Shown here in pieces: positions 27,369-35,760 of a DNA stretch of 64,000 nucleotides. The stretch is from an uncultured Ectothiorhodospiraceae bacterium. GTDB taxonomy: Bacteria; Pseudomonadota; Gammaproteobacteria; UBA6429; Thiohalophilaceae. The DNA lies in assembly GCA_947260005.1 (NCBI GenBank), contig CAMYOL010000029.1:187077-251076 (forward strand), given 5' to 3'. Position 1 is the stretch's first letter, and each line of letters opens with the position of its first letter. The position numbers and the translations under genes were made by a program. The notes beneath the pieces are model-generated. The model was not told the origin of the DNA and ran no database searches. It was given only the letters and a program-made list of their open reading frames with translations.

Positions 27369-27674
27369 ATGCCTCATGATATAAGCGGGATAAATTCCGG
27401 CCGGAGTCAGCACTCAAGTGATCGACAGGTTTCGTCGATTAAGCAAGATGGCGATTCAAACACGTCCAGCAGTCAGTCTGCGACACAAGGTGATACGGTT
27501 AGTATTACCGATATGGCTGGACGACTAAGATCTTTGGAACAAAAACTGGCCAATCAATCAGAAGTCGATCAATCACATGTCAATGAGATACGTGATGCGA
27601 TTTCGCGTGGTGAATATAAAGTTAATCCTGATCGCGTTGCAGACAAAATGATGGATTTTGAAGCTGACTTCTAA
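27369..27674 (+). CDS. flgM: FlgM, anti-sigma-28 factor
   Basis: FlgM holds FliA inactive until it is exported through the finished hook. The 101-residue protein is hydrophilic and probably unfolded in its N-terminal half (many Ser, Asp, Gln). The FliA-binding C-terminal half is conserved: DTVSITDMAGRLRSLEQKLA, then VNEIRDAISRGEYKVNPDRVADKMMDFE. An AGGAG ribosome site is present. Confidence 0.94.
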   Translation: MPHDISGINSGRSQHSSDRQVSSIKQDGDSNTSSSQSATQGDTVSITDMAGRLRSLEQKLANQSEVDQSHVNEIRDAISRGEYKVNPDRVADKMMDFEADF

Positions 27675-27691
27675 TCCCCGCGTCCACTCTT

Positions 27692-28180
27692 ATGAGCCAG
27701 CAAGAATCCATTAACCTCCTCGTTAACAGCCTCACAGAGCTGGATACCTATCTGACCGAACTCTGCAAGATCTTATTGCAGGAACAAACCGCGCTCGTTG
27801 ATAAACAAATGGATAGCATCGAGAAACTTGCGGAACAGAAAACAAACTTAACTCAACAAATTGAAAATGTTGAGCAACGTCGAGTCAGTATCTGTGCAGA
27901 TTTAAACATTCAACCGGATAAAAAAAGTCTCGGTTTATGGCTCAAAACACAGCCCAAAGCGATTCAACAACAAATAGCTAAACGCTGGAAGCGTATTACT
28001 TATTTAGGTCAAAAATGTACGACACAAAACCAGATTAACGGCATCATGGTGGTCCATCAACAACGCTTTACCCAGGATGCAATTTCCATATTACGTGGGA
28101 CCGTTAGTGGCCAGGATGAATACTCTGAAAATGGGATGCAGGAAAATAAATCCAGTCATAACATAATCGGTAAAGTCTAA
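27692..28180 (+). CDS. flgN: FlgN, chaperone for FlgK and FlgL
   Basis: A 162-residue helical protein in the FlgN position after flgM. It has ELDTYLTELCKILLQEQTALVDKQMDSIEKLAEQKTNLTQQIE, the family's first long helix pair. FlgN keeps the junction proteins soluble before export. Sequence similarity in the family is low, so the call leans on length, helical heptads and order. Confidence 0.88.
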   Translation: MSQQESINLLVNSLTELDTYLTELCKILLQEQTALVDKQMDSIEKLAEQKTNLTQQIENVEQRRVSICADLNIQPDKKSLGLWLKTQPKAIQQQIAKRWKRITYLGQKCTTQNQINGIMVVHQQRFTQDAISILRGTVSGQDEYSENGMQENKSSHNIIGKV

Positions 28181-28186
28181 TTTAGC

Positions 28187-28903
28187 ATGCCTGAAACCTT
28201 GAAGTCCGAACAAACGATCTCTTACCAACCACACATGGTAAACCTGTTACGCCGACTGCAAGCCGCCCGCTCACTCGTTAAAATAAAAATCGGCAAAGAC
28301 ACCGATGAATATAACAGCATAATCCTCGAGGCAAATTACGATACTAACGAACTTTATCTGGATGAACTCAATTCTAAATTTGGTCATAAAAAAATTAAAA
28401 AAGGCACCCTGATTAACGTTGATGGTCGATTGCAAGGCGTACGCGTGCAGTTTCAGACTAAGGTTATCGGCATCGATAATACTAACAGTATTGCCGCCTA
28501 CCGACTGGCTTTACCTAAAAATATGCTTTACCAACAACGCCGGCGACATTATCGAGCCAGTGTTAATGGCGATCAAAAACTCGCCATCGTTTTACCCGTT
28601 CCCCTGAAACATCATGTCATGGGTGACATTGTCGACATATCCGCCAGCGGCTTCTGTTCGCGACTAGATTATTCTGATTCGATCAATTTTCAGGCTGAAC
28701 AGGCGATCTATTCAGCCACCATCAATTTACCTGGTCGTAATGAAATCACCTGCGACATTCAGGTTCGAAGTGTACGATCCTATCCGGATAAAGGTTATAC
28801 CCTGATTGGTAGCCAATTCATTGAGATACAACCCAACCAACAAACCCACCTTGAACGCATTGTGGCCATGCTCGACCGCAATCATCGACGCGCCGTTAAC
28901 TAG
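28187..28903 (+). CDS. ycgR: YcgR-like PilZ protein, c-di-GMP flagellar brake
   Basis: Proteins of this type bind c-di-GMP and slow the motor. Residues 10-110 form the YcgR N-domain (TLINVDGRLQGVRVQFQTKVIG, YRLALPKNMLYQQ). The PilZ domain starts at the RRRHYR motif (118-123, RxxxR present) and carries DISASG at 150-155 (DxSxxG). Both c-di-GMP motifs are thus intact. It follows flgN by six bases and should be expressed from the same FliA promoter, so the brake is produced with late flagellar genes. Confidence 0.9.
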   Translation: MPETLKSEQTISYQPHMVNLLRRLQAARSLVKIKIGKDTDEYNSIILEANYDTNELYLDELNSKFGHKKIKKGTLINVDGRLQGVRVQFQTKVIGIDNTNSIAAYRLALPKNMLYQQRRRHYRASVNGDQKLAIVLPVPLKHHVMGDIVDISASGFCSRLDYSDSINFQAEQAIYSATINLPGRNEITCDIQVRSVRSYPDKGYTLIGSQFIEIQPNQQTHLERIVAMLDRNHRRAVN

Positions 28904-28973
28904 TAATCAATGCGCTAACCGTAAAATCATGAAGCCTTCGTGTGAAGGTGGTAATATTCAGGCTTATCCATAG

Positions 28974-29050
28974 GTCCTCGTAGCATAACTGGATAATGCC
29001 ATCCCCTCCTAAGGGATAGATTACAGGTTCGAGTCCTGTCGAGGACGCCA
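28974..29050 (+). tRNA. tRNA-Arg (anticodon CCU)
   Basis: A full cloverleaf can be drawn. The acceptor stem is GTCCTCG with CGAGGAC. The anticodon stem ATCCC/GGGAT closes loop CTCCTAA, giving anticodon CCT (DNA). The T arm is ACAGG TTCGAGT CCTGT, followed by discriminator G and an encoded CCA. It reads AGG arginine codons. It stands alone after the ycgR-like gene, and no integrase lies near it. Confidence 0.95.
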
Positions 29051-29218
29051 TTATCCCTTTAAATTCATAAACTTACGCCATAGATTTAAATCCATACCCT
29101 TATAATTCAGAATATTTTTAACCCTGTAGGGAAAAACCTACGTTTACTTCAGAATCTGCCGACAGACGTTCGAGAGAACAAGTTCTATCATCTCTATATT
29201 GAAATAATAATTAAGCGA

Positions 29219-29449
29219 TTGGAATGCAAAATGAACGATTTATCAGACGATTTACCCCCACGTGCCGGAGAAAACCATCGAGGTAATCCGGATCGATATT
29301 TTCATGTTATGACGGAAGGATGGTTTGTATATACACGTGAAGGTGTACGCGGACCTTTTGTAGATCGAAATTTAGCTCATAACTTTTTGCAATCACACAT
29401 TTCAGACATTAAACCCGGTGATGATCCAAGCTCATCCTGGAGATTATAA
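29219..29449 (+). CDS. Small GPF-motif protein (DUF6316-like), second copy
   Basis: A soluble protein of up to 76 residues. DRYFHVMTEGWFVYTREGVRGPF followed by DRNLAHNFLQSHI matches the gene at 12874-13179, without that copy's insertion. Function unknown. The reading frame can start at ATG 29231 (MNDLSDD), four codons after a first in-frame start at 29219. It is followed by a strong terminator, so it is a single-gene unit. Confidence 0.7.
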   Translation: MECKMNDLSDDLPPRAGENHRGNPDRYFHVMTEGWFVYTREGVRGPFVDRNLAHNFLQSHISDIKPGDDPSSSWRL

Positions 29450-29474
29450 AAAATTTGCCTCTGGCGATATTTTT

Positions 29475-29499
29475 GGGGGCCCACTGGCCCCTTTTTTTT
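29475..29499 (+). terminator. Terminator after the small GPF-motif gene
   Basis: GGGGCC and GGCCCC pair around CACT, followed directly by eight T. This is a textbook intrinsic terminator on the plus strand. The opposite strand lacks a T-run, so it serves only the plus-strand gene. Confidence 0.92.
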
Positions 29500-30088
29500 A
29501 AGCTAATCTTTGTAACGTATCACGCCATAGATCATTTTCAGCAATTTCTTGTTTTAATAAAATCTTTGTGCCATCCAGACCGTCAATCCAGCCATTTATA
29601 CCGGGCACTGGTTTATTTTCAAAGCCCCACCACACACCATTCGCATCTTGTGCTATCCAGTTTAAGGTCTTTTTATCGATTGAAATTGAGCTTTCAGAAT
29701 GGGTAATGTGAGCATTTTCTAAACGACTCAAGACACTATCAAGTTCTTTCTTACCGATCTGCATGGTCGGATCAAATTCCATCGTCGCAGGCTCACTCTC
29801 AATTTCTTCATTGGTGATCGAATACTTTCCAATCACAACCACATCACCGTTGGCTAACATTTTGTCACTCACTAACATGCCATTCACCAGGGTTCCATTG
29901 GTGCTATCGCAATCCTGAATGAACAAGCCTCCAGGCTTCATCATTAATTTTGCGTGGTGACTACTGACGGTCGTATCTTCAAGACGTAAATCGTTATCCA
30001 ATTTGCGACCAATCTTAAAAATATCACGGCTGATGATAAGTTCATCAATTTTTCGGCCGTTAAATCGAATAATCAATTTATTCAACAT
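29498..30088 (-). CDS. FHA-domain protein
   Basis: FHA domains bind phosphothreonine peptides. Residues 5-95 show the complete motif set: FKIGRKLDNDLRLEDTTVSSHHAKL (GR and SxxH) and GLFIQDCDSTNGTLVNG (STNGT). The C-terminal half (about 110-196) is a small unknown region with WIAQDANGVWWGFENKPVPGINGWIDGLDGTKILL. No kinase or secretion gene adjoins it, so the partner is unknown. It is a 196-residue cytosolic protein. Confidence 0.88.
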   Translation of the reverse strand: MLNKLIIRFNGRKIDELIISRDIFKIGRKLDNDLRLEDTTVSSHHAKLMMKPGGLFIQDCDSTNGTLVNGMLVSDKMLANGDVVVIGKYSITNEEIESEPATMEFDPTMQIGKKELDSVLSRLENAHITHSESSISIDKKTLNWIAQDANGVWWGFENKPVPGINGWIDGLDGTKILLKQEIAENDLWRDTLQRLA

Positions 30089-30276
30089 GGATTTAATTTA
30101 CCTTGATACATTTATCCTAAACCCTAAGTATAGAAAACAAATGACCTGTTTTTCTATTGGTTTTTTTAAAATATAGTCTGTTATGAAGCAAACGGATAAA
30201 ATTTAAATTCATCGATTCCCAGATAAATTCAGTGTATTAATTTTACACAGAGAAATTCGTTAATTTAAGATCGCCT

Positions 30277-30549
30277 TTATTTTTGTTTTCGAGCCGCATA
30301 GGTTGAATTCCCACCAGTTGCCCGGGCATTAAGATCGCTTGCAACCGACTCTGCATGCTGAGTGACGGCTTTTAAGGTACCCGGTTTTAAACCTTCGATC
30401 TTGGAACCACCCTGACCGATAACATAACGATGCCAATTTCCAGCGGGCATACCTTCAGGAGGTTCGGTTTTTTCAACACTTTCTACACGATATTTGTCAG
30501 CGGCTTTGGGTTTGATAGCCTCTTCAGTTGTCTCTGCTTCAGTACTCAT
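30277..30549 (-). CDS. Conserved small hypothetical protein
   Basis: A 90-residue hydrophilic protein, 3 bases after rhlE and probably co-transcribed with it. The first 35 residues are charged and probably disordered. The remainder (GNWHRYVIGQGGSKIEGLKPGTLKAVTQHAESVASDLNARA) looks like a folded core with a Gly-rich turn. No family is recognised. A role linked to the helicase is only suggested by position. Confidence 0.7.
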   Translation of the reverse strand: MSTEAETTEEAIKPKAADKYRVESVEKTEPPEGMPAGNWHRYVIGQGGSKIEGLKPGTLKAVTQHAESVASDLNARATGGNSTYAARKQK

Positions 30550-30551
30550 TT

Positions 30552-31877
30552 CTATCGACTCCTTTGGTTGGCTTGTCCCGCATTCGGTCTGGAACGATTG
30601 CCGTTATTACGGTTTGCATGCAAGGGGGAAGATGATCCCCGACATTTTGACGTCGACTTACGATTGCCGCGCTTCGAATTACCCGGTTTGCCTTTGCGGC
30701 CTTTTTGAATAGGTTCTGCTTTAATTGAAGGATCAGGTTCATATCCCGGTTTAATGTCTTTGGGAATTTCAAATTTAATTAATCGCTCAATGTCTCTCAA
30801 TAGTTTCAATTCATCTATACACACTAATGAAATGGCCACACCTTCATTACCTGCTCGACCCGTCCGACCAATCCGGTGTACATAGTCTTCAGCAATATTT
30901 GGCAACTCAAAGTTAACCACATGAGGAAGCTGATCAATATCCAGGCCCCGTGCGGCGATATCCGTCGCCACTAACACGCGTACGGCACCACTTTTAAAAT
31001 CAGCCAGCGCCCGCGTGCGAGCCCCCTGACTCTTATTGCCATGAATGGCCGCAGCGGTAATGCCATCTGTCGCCAACTGTTCGGAGAGACGGTTCGCTCC
31101 ATGTTTGGTACGCGTAAACACCAATACCTGATGCCATTGCTCAGAACCAATTAACCACGATAACAATTCACGTTTGCGCTTACGATCGACGGGATGAACA
31201 ATCTGTTCGATACGCTCCGCCGTCGTGTTTTCTCTGGCAACTTCGATCATGGCTGGATTGTGCAATAAATCCTGGGTAAGTCGTTTTATTTCTTTTGAAA
31301 AAGTGGCTGAAAATAATAAATTTTGGCGCTGTTTTGGTAATAAGGCCAGAACTTTGCGGATATCACGAATAAAGCCCATATCCAGCATGCGATCGGCTTC
31401 ATCTAACACCAGAATTTCAATCTGGGATAGATCAACGGTACGCTGACCGACATGATCAAGCAATCGACCCGGTGTGGCGACCAGGATATCAACGCCCTTT
31501 CGCAATTTATTTATTTGGGGGTTGATGCTAACGCCTCCAAAAATGACGGCCGATTTCAATGGAAGATGAGCCGAATAAGTCCTGACACTTTCAGCCACTT
31601 GCGCCGCCAATTCTCGTGTTGGGGTTAGGATCAGGGCCCGCACTGGGCGACGTTTTTTCGAATTGTCTGCCTGAGGTTTCGACTGACTTAATCGATGTAA
31701 CATTGGTAATGTAAAACCGGCCGTTTTACCGGTACCGGTTTGTGCGCCGGCCAAAATATCTCGTCCTTCTAGTATGACGGGGATAGCCTGACTTTGAATA
31801 GGGGTGGGTTGAGTATAACCGTGCTCGCTAATCGCGCGCAGCAATTCAGCCGACAGGCCGAGAGAATCAAATGACAT
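30552..31877 (-). CDS. rhlE: RhlE-type DEAD-box RNA helicase
   Basis: An ATP-dependent RNA helicase of 441 residues. Visible motifs: Q motif QPTPIQSQ, Walker [21 protein letters not shown] ([17 protein letters not shown]), SAT (LLFSATFS), and [10 protein letters not shown]. The tail after residue 375 is rich in Lys, Arg, Gly and Asn, as in RhlE. ATG at 31877 ([15 protein letters not shown]) is preferred: it has AAGGG ten bases upstream and matches the family start. RhlE helicases act in ribosome assembly and RNA decay, often in the cold. Confidence 0.93.
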   Translation of the reverse strand: MSFDSLGLSAELLRAISEHGYTQPTPIQSQAIPVILEGRDILAGAQTGTGKTAGFTLPMLHRLSQSKPQADNSKKRRPVRALILTPTRELAAQVAESVRTYSAHLPLKSAVIFGGVSINPQINKLRKGVDILVATPGRLLDHVGQRTVDLSQIEILVLDEADRMLDMGFIRDIRKVLALLPKQRQNLLFSATFSKEIKRLTQDLLHNPAMIEVARENTTAERIEQIVHPVDRKRKRELLSWLIGSEQWHQVLVFTRTKHGANRLSEQLATDGITAAAIHGNKSQGARTRALADFKSGAVRVLVATDIAARGLDIDQLPHVVNFELPNIAEDYVHRIGRTGRAGNEGVAISLVCIDELKLLRDIERLIKFEIPKDIKPGYEPDPSIKAEPIQKGRKGKPGNSKRGNRKSTSKCRGSSSPLHANRNNGNRSRPNAGQANQRSR

Positions 31878-32226
31878 GTGTAGTTTGCCCTTCAAGGGTT
31901 TGAGTTACCGCCTACCCAAGTAATATGCTTGAGACAGTCCAGGTGGGAACATTTAAATCGTCTTCGAGGCTTAATGTGATAAAAGTCCGCGAAAGGGACA
32001 CAGACTGATGTGTGTCGTGTATGTAAGTTGGCGAACAGTATATCAGAAATTAAGCACTAACTGTTGGATTTCAGCCATTTTTAGCCCAAATTGGGCAATA
32101 AATAGCGAAAAACTGTCGATTTTGTGTTGTCGATGTATAGAGTTTTTAGTTAAAAAAGAGTTAAACTATCGACCGGCTACATATCATCCTGGTTTTTTAC
32201 AGAATACTGTCGTACGTTTTTCCTGT
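31878..32226. other. Non-coding stretch upstream of rhlE and of the cold-shock remnant
   Basis: These 349 bases separate divergent rhlE and the csp remnant. I see no real gene; the short open frame at 32008-32229 has no family features. The stretch probably holds the rhlE promoter and the start of a long cold-shock leader, but no element is clear enough to mark. Confidence 0.4.
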
Positions 32227-32279
32227 TAAATACCTCGTAAGATTTGTAACATTTTTTAAAATATTTAATGAGGTATTTA
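32227..32279 (+). promoter_or_regulatory. Inverted repeat in the cold-shock leader covering the ribosome site
   Basis: TAAATACCTC (32227-32236) and GAGGTATTTA (32270-32279) are exact reverse complements separated by 33 AT-rich bases. The right arm contains the GAGG ribosome site of the csp start at 32284. Folding would hide it, as in temperature-sensitive cold-shock leaders. The mechanism is inferred; the repeat itself is directly visible. Confidence 0.6.
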
Positions 32280-32283
32280 TACT

Positions 32284-32359
32284 ATGGCAACAGGAACCGT
32301 TAAATGGTTTAGTCGAAGATGGTCCTAAGGGCCCTCAGGCCTCTAACGTAACGGTTTAA
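32284..32359 (+). pseudogene. Cold-shock protein (CspA family) remnant with internal deletion
   Basis: The first nine codons read MATGTVKWF, the exact start of CspA-type RNA chaperones. After a further few bases, another frame reads EDGPKGPQASNVTV and stop, the exact end of such proteins. About 45 central codons with both RNA-binding motifs are missing. The junction also shifts frame, so translation from the start ends after 14 residues (MATGTVKWFSRRWS). The leader, ribosome site and terminator remain. An assembly error is a possible alternative. Confidence 0.85.
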
Positions 32360-32385
32360 ACCCTACGTTTGATGACACATAAGAA

Positions 32386-32416
32386 AGGCCTACCTGTAAA
32401 GGTAGGCCTTTTTTTT
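32386..32416 (+). terminator. Terminator of the cold-shock remnant
   Basis: AGGCCTACC and GGTAGGCCT form a nine-base-pair stem around TGTAAA, followed by eight T. It is a strong plus-strand terminator that ends the csp remnant and faces the end of prx-grx. Confidence 0.92.
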
Positions 32417-32440
32417 GCCTCGATATTATTCCATATTAAT

Positions 32441-33193
32441 TTAAGCAACCTTACTTGAACGCTTATCGAAATAGTTATTTAACGCCTCAGAATCACCGAT
32501 ATAGTCACCCTCAATGAAGACCTGGGGTACGGTTTCCTGACCGGTAATCGCTCGAACTGAGCGTAAGCTGGCATCATGACCTAAGGATATCTCATCATAG
32601 CTCATGCCTTCTTGCTGCAAGCGTTTTTTCGCCTCGGCACAATATGGGCAACCGGGTTTGGTCAAAATGCTCACCGCAGCCGGTTTTAGAGCTGTCGGGT
32701 TGATGTAATCCAACATGGTATCAGCATCCGAGACTTCAAACGGGTCGCCAGGTACATCCGGCTCGATGAACATCTTTTCAACAATACCGTCTTTGACTAA
32801 CATCGAATAACGCCATGAACGCTCGCCAAAACCCAGGTCAGATTTATCCACCAACATACCCATACCACGAGTAAAATCACCATTACCATCAGGAATTAAA
32901 GTGATATTCTCCGCTTCCTGATCTTGTTTCCAGGCATCCATGACAAAGGCATCATTCACTGAGATACAAACAATGTCATCGACGTTATTGTCATGTAAGG
33001 CGCCCGCTAATTCATTAAAGCGTGGTAAATGAGTCGATGAACAGGTCGGAGTGTAGGCACCTGGCAATGAAAACACCACCACGGTCTTACCAGCAAAAAT
33101 ATCATCACTGCTGACATCCACAAATTCATTATCCATACGAGTTTTGAATACAACACTCGGAACCGCCTGGCCTTCACGATTTTCTCCAATCAT
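32441..33193 (-). CDS. Hybrid peroxiredoxin-glutaredoxin
   Basis: A fused peroxidase that reduces hydroperoxides with its own glutaredoxin domain and glutathione. Residues 1-165 are a Prx5-type domain with peroxidatic Cys C51 (PGAYTPTCSSTHLP). Residues 172-245 are glutaredoxin with CPYC at 182-185 and the TVPQVFIEGDYIGD glutathione-binding region. The 250-residue length matches the Haemophilus and Neisseria type fusions. It is divergent from oxyR across an OxyR operator, so peroxide induction is expected. Confidence 0.95.
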   Translation of the reverse strand: MIGENREGQAVPSVVFKTRMDNEFVDVSSDDIFAGKTVVVFSLPGAYTPTCSSTHLPRFNELAGALHDNNVDDIVCISVNDAFVMDAWKQDQEAENITLIPDGNGDFTRGMGMLVDKSDLGFGERSWRYSMLVKDGIVEKMFIEPDVPGDPFEVSDADTMLDYINPTALKPAAVSILTKPGCPYCAEAKKRLQQEGMSYDEISLGHDASLRSVRAITGQETVPQVFIEGDYIGDSEALNNYFDKRSSKVA

Positions 33194-33266
33194 TTTCTTT
33201 CTCCTGATTCGTTTAACGAGTTATTTAACATGGCTCTATTGTCAACCTATCCAGATAATTGGTAAA

Positions 33267-33303
33267 ATCGTTTATTTCTACTACAATAATAGCTCTTTTC
33301 TAT
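33267..33303 (+). promoter_or_regulatory. OxyR operator between prx-grx and oxyR
   Basis: Four tetramers, ATCG, CTAC, ATAG and CTAT, are separated by exactly seven bases each. The OxyR consensus is ATAG, CTAT, ATAG, CTAT with the same spacing; 14 of 16 positions match. The site ends 18 bases before the oxyR start and lies about 75 bases from the prx-grx start, fitting autorepression and divergent activation. Confidence 0.75.
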
Positions 33304-33320
33304 CATTAAAGAATATAACC

Positions 33321-34214
33321 ATGAATTTCAAAGACTTGGAATACCTGATCGCCATCGATGAAGAGGGCCATTTTAATAAAGCGGCCCAACGTTGCTTTGT
33401 CAGCCAACCAACATTAAGCGGTCAACTCAAAAAACTGGAAGTTGAACTGGGCGTCTTATTAGTAGAAAGGACAAACCGACAAGTCAACATGACTGAGGCC
33501 GGACGGGCCGCTGCTAATCAGGCTCGTCGCATCCTTGCTGAATCACGAGTGCTTAAAGAGATTGCCCAGAGCTACCAGGACCCGATGGTTGGTGAGCTAC
33601 ACGTGGGACTGATCCCCACGGTTGCACCTTACTTACTCCCTCGTTTTATGCCGGCATTGCGAAAGCAGTATCCACAACTCAAGTTATGGTTACACGAACA
33701 TCAAACCAATATCCTGTTAGACAAACTCCGCAACGCTGAACTGGATTTACTCATACTGGCCTTACCTGTGGATACCAATGAGTTCAGTGAAAAAGATTTA
33801 TTCGCCGAACCCTTTTTATTGGCCGCACCAACGACAGAGGATTTATCTCAACAAGAACAAATCAGTTTACTTGAGCTTAACGAACGCGAGATGTTGTTAC
33901 TCGAAGAAGGACATTGTCTACGTGGACAGGCACTGGATATCTGTTTTAGCGCCGGAGCAACTGAACAAAAAGGCTTTCAGGCTACCAGCCTGGAAACATT
34001 GCGCCATATGGTCGCAGAAGGCATGGGGTTAACATTAATGCCAAAACTTGCTGTGCCCGCCCGAATCCATAAGGGGGACAATGTTAGGTACATTCCATTT
34101 AAAAAACCTCAACCCACGCGACGTATCGGTATGCTCTTCCGTAAAGGCAGTTATCGTGAGCAAACGTTTATGTCGATCGCTGAACAAATACAAAAACAAA
34201 TGAAGGAACTTTGA
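33321..34214 (+). CDS. oxyR: OxyR, peroxide-sensing LysR-type regulator
   Basis: The 297-residue product starts with the LysR helix-turn-helix (MNFKDLEYLIAIDEEGHFNKAAQRCFVSQPTLSGQLKKLE). The redox pair C199 and C208 (EEGHCLRGQALDIC) is at the same positions as in E. coli OxyR. Hydrogen peroxide forms a disulfide between them and switches the protein on. The frame is open 59 codons upstream into prx-grx, but the ATG at 33321 is the conserved start. Confidence 0.96.
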   Translation: MNFKDLEYLIAIDEEGHFNKAAQRCFVSQPTLSGQLKKLEVELGVLLVERTNRQVNMTEAGRAAANQARRILAESRVLKEIAQSYQDPMVGELHVGLIPTVAPYLLPRFMPALRKQYPQLKLWLHEHQTNILLDKLRNAELDLLILALPVDTNEFSEKDLFAEPFLLAAPTTEDLSQQEQISLLELNEREMLLLEEGHCLRGQALDICFSAGATEQKGFQATSLETLRHMVAEGMGLTLMPKLAVPARIHKGDNVRYIPFKKPQPTRRIGMLFRKGSYREQTFMSIAEQIQKQMKEL

Positions 34215-34257
34215 TTCCGTGTTTCTAAGTTTTCATCGTTAAGCCAGACATCATGTT

Positions 34258-34334
34258 GTCATTCCCGAAAAAATGTCATACCCGCAGGATACTTTTCCCG
34301 GAAAAATTGTCATTCCCGCGGAGGCGGGAATGAC
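34258..34334. repeat. REP-like GTCATTCCCG palindrome with two partial copies
   Basis: GTCATTCCCGC (34309-34319) and GCGGGAATGAC (34324-34334) form a perfect 11-base-pair hairpin with a four-base loop. Partial units GTCATTCCCG (34258) and GTCATACCCGC (34275) precede it at 17-34 base spacing. This is the common extragenic palindrome type of many proteobacteria. It sits between the convergent ends of oxyR and the glycosyltransferase gene and may end both transcripts. Confidence 0.8.
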
Positions 34335-34358
34335 GATTTTACGTGAATGACTATAAGT

Positions 34359-35489
34359 TCAAAGAACGGAGTCCGTCACATCCAGCAAGATCCGTTTTAA
34401 TTCCTTAAAATGCCCTTGTTCAGAAAAACGATTTTGCGCCGTCGCTTGACCTGCTTTCGCTAATATTTCCCGACGTTTTGGATCGTGATACAAGTTTGCC
34501 AACGCCAATGCCAATTCCTGATAATTTCCCGATTCATATAATAAACCATCACTATCATTAGTAATTATCTCCGGCACACCGCCAGCGTTCGTCGCAACCA
34601 CAACCACACCTGCTTGCATTGCCTCTATAACGACCAGTCCAAACGTTTCAGCATAAGTCGTCATCACAATAACATCAAAACAATTCATTAAATGAGTTGG
34701 ATTATCGACAAACCCAAAATAATGGACTCGTTGTTCAAGGCCGGCTTCATGAATATTCTGTTTGAGTTTGGCATAATAATCTTCATCCATCACATGGCCG
34801 ATCAATCCGGTAGCAAACTCACAGCCTTGTGCATGCAACAGTTTCATAGCCTCAACGAGCACATGCTGGCCTTTACCATGTTCTATTCGACCAAATAAAC
34901 CAATCTTAAATTTGTTTTTATCGCCATCAACATTGGCCAGAGCCGTATCTTTAAAAAAATCCTCACACTCTTTTGGCTTCGATGGTGGTACGGCTTTCGT
35001 ACCTAAATAGCTTAATTTAATTTTATTTTCCGGAACCGGCAAAAACTCAATGGCTTCCTTTCGGCTTAATCTGGTATGCGTAATTAAACAATCAACCTGC
35101 TGATACAACAGCCGATGATAAGGATCTTTTTTACTACGAGTAATCTGCATATGCCGGCTATAAACCAACTTTACCTTACGATGACTAAACAGCTTGGCCA
35201 ACGCAGCCAGCTTCAGATCACGATTCCAATGGATGTGTATGACATCAATCTCTAATTGAGTTACCCATCGAGCCAAACGAATTGCCGAATAAAGGGGGAG
35301 AAAGTTGAACCTGAGTTTCAGGGTATAAAAACCTTGTTCCTCTTTTGATAGTCGTGTGGCCAGCGCACCCTTTGGAACAACAACGGAATAATGGTCAATA
35401 CCATCCCTATTCAACATTTTGCCTACGTTATGAGCATATAATTCCAGGCCACCCAGGTTCGGGGACAAACAGAGTGTTAATACCTTCAC
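34359..35489 (-). CDS. GT4-family glycosyltransferase
   Basis: A 376-residue transferase of the GT-B fold. The N-terminal domain begins MKVLTLCLSPNLGGLELYAHNVGKML with the Gly-rich acceptor loop. The C-terminal donor domain has FKIGLFGRIEHGKGQHVLVEAM and the E-x7-E motif region AETFGLVVIEAMQAGVVVVATNAGGVPEII. Substrate cannot be told; such enzymes build lipopolysaccharide or surface polysaccharide. It stands alone, with no other polysaccharide gene nearby. Confidence 0.88.
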   Translation of the reverse strand: MKVLTLCLSPNLGGLELYAHNVGKMLNRDGIDHYSVVVPKGALATRLSKEEQGFYTLKLRFNFLPLYSAIRLARWVTQLEIDVIHIHWNRDLKLAALAKLFSHRKVKLVYSRHMQITRSKKDPYHRLLYQQVDCLITHTRLSRKEAIEFLPVPENKIKLSYLGTKAVPPSKPKECEDFFKDTALANVDGDKNKFKIGLFGRIEHGKGQHVLVEAMKLLHAQGCEFATGLIGHVMDEDYYAKLKQNIHEAGLEQRVHYFGFVDNPTHLMNCFDVIVMTTYAETFGLVVIEAMQAGVVVVATNAGGVPEIITNDSDGLLYESGNYQELALALANLYHDPKRREILAKAGQATAQNRFSEQGHFKELKRILLDVTDSVL

Positions 35490-35733
35490 GCAATGACTCC
35501 GACGACATTCAGTCTAAAACTCGATCGGTTATTCATAACATCCCCTCACATAAAATACGCACATCGCTGATTAGATTAGCGGTTTGTAATGGTCTCTTCA
35601 ATTAAAGTTTTTACTGCGAAATATTTCACAGTTCCAAACTGAGCTCCATAATTTGAGCCGGTGAACTTATCAAAAGGCTAGGGGTTAAAGGCCGGTACGA
35701 ATTGTGGCTCTTGTGTCCCAGACTTACGAGAGA

Positions 35734-35755
35734 TTATTCAGTCCACACTGAATAA
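35734..35755 (-). terminator. Terminator-like hairpin after pcm
   Basis: TTATTCAGT and ACTGAATAA form a nine-base-pair stem around four bases, five bases downstream of the pcm stop. The following minus-strand sequence (TCTCTCG) is only weakly T-rich, so termination is uncertain. The rest of the 271-base gap up to the glycosyltransferase start shows nothing further. Confidence 0.5.
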
Positions 35756-35760
35756 GAAAT

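Noticed and set aside
28974-29050. tRNA-Arg as the attachment site of a genomic island
   Set aside because: No integrase and no direct repeat of the tRNA 3' end was seen downstream; the following genes are ordinary.
32008-32229. Plus-strand frame of 73 codons upstream of the cold-shock remnant
   Set aside because: Composition is not protein-like and it overlaps the region expected to hold the rhlE promoter and csp leader.
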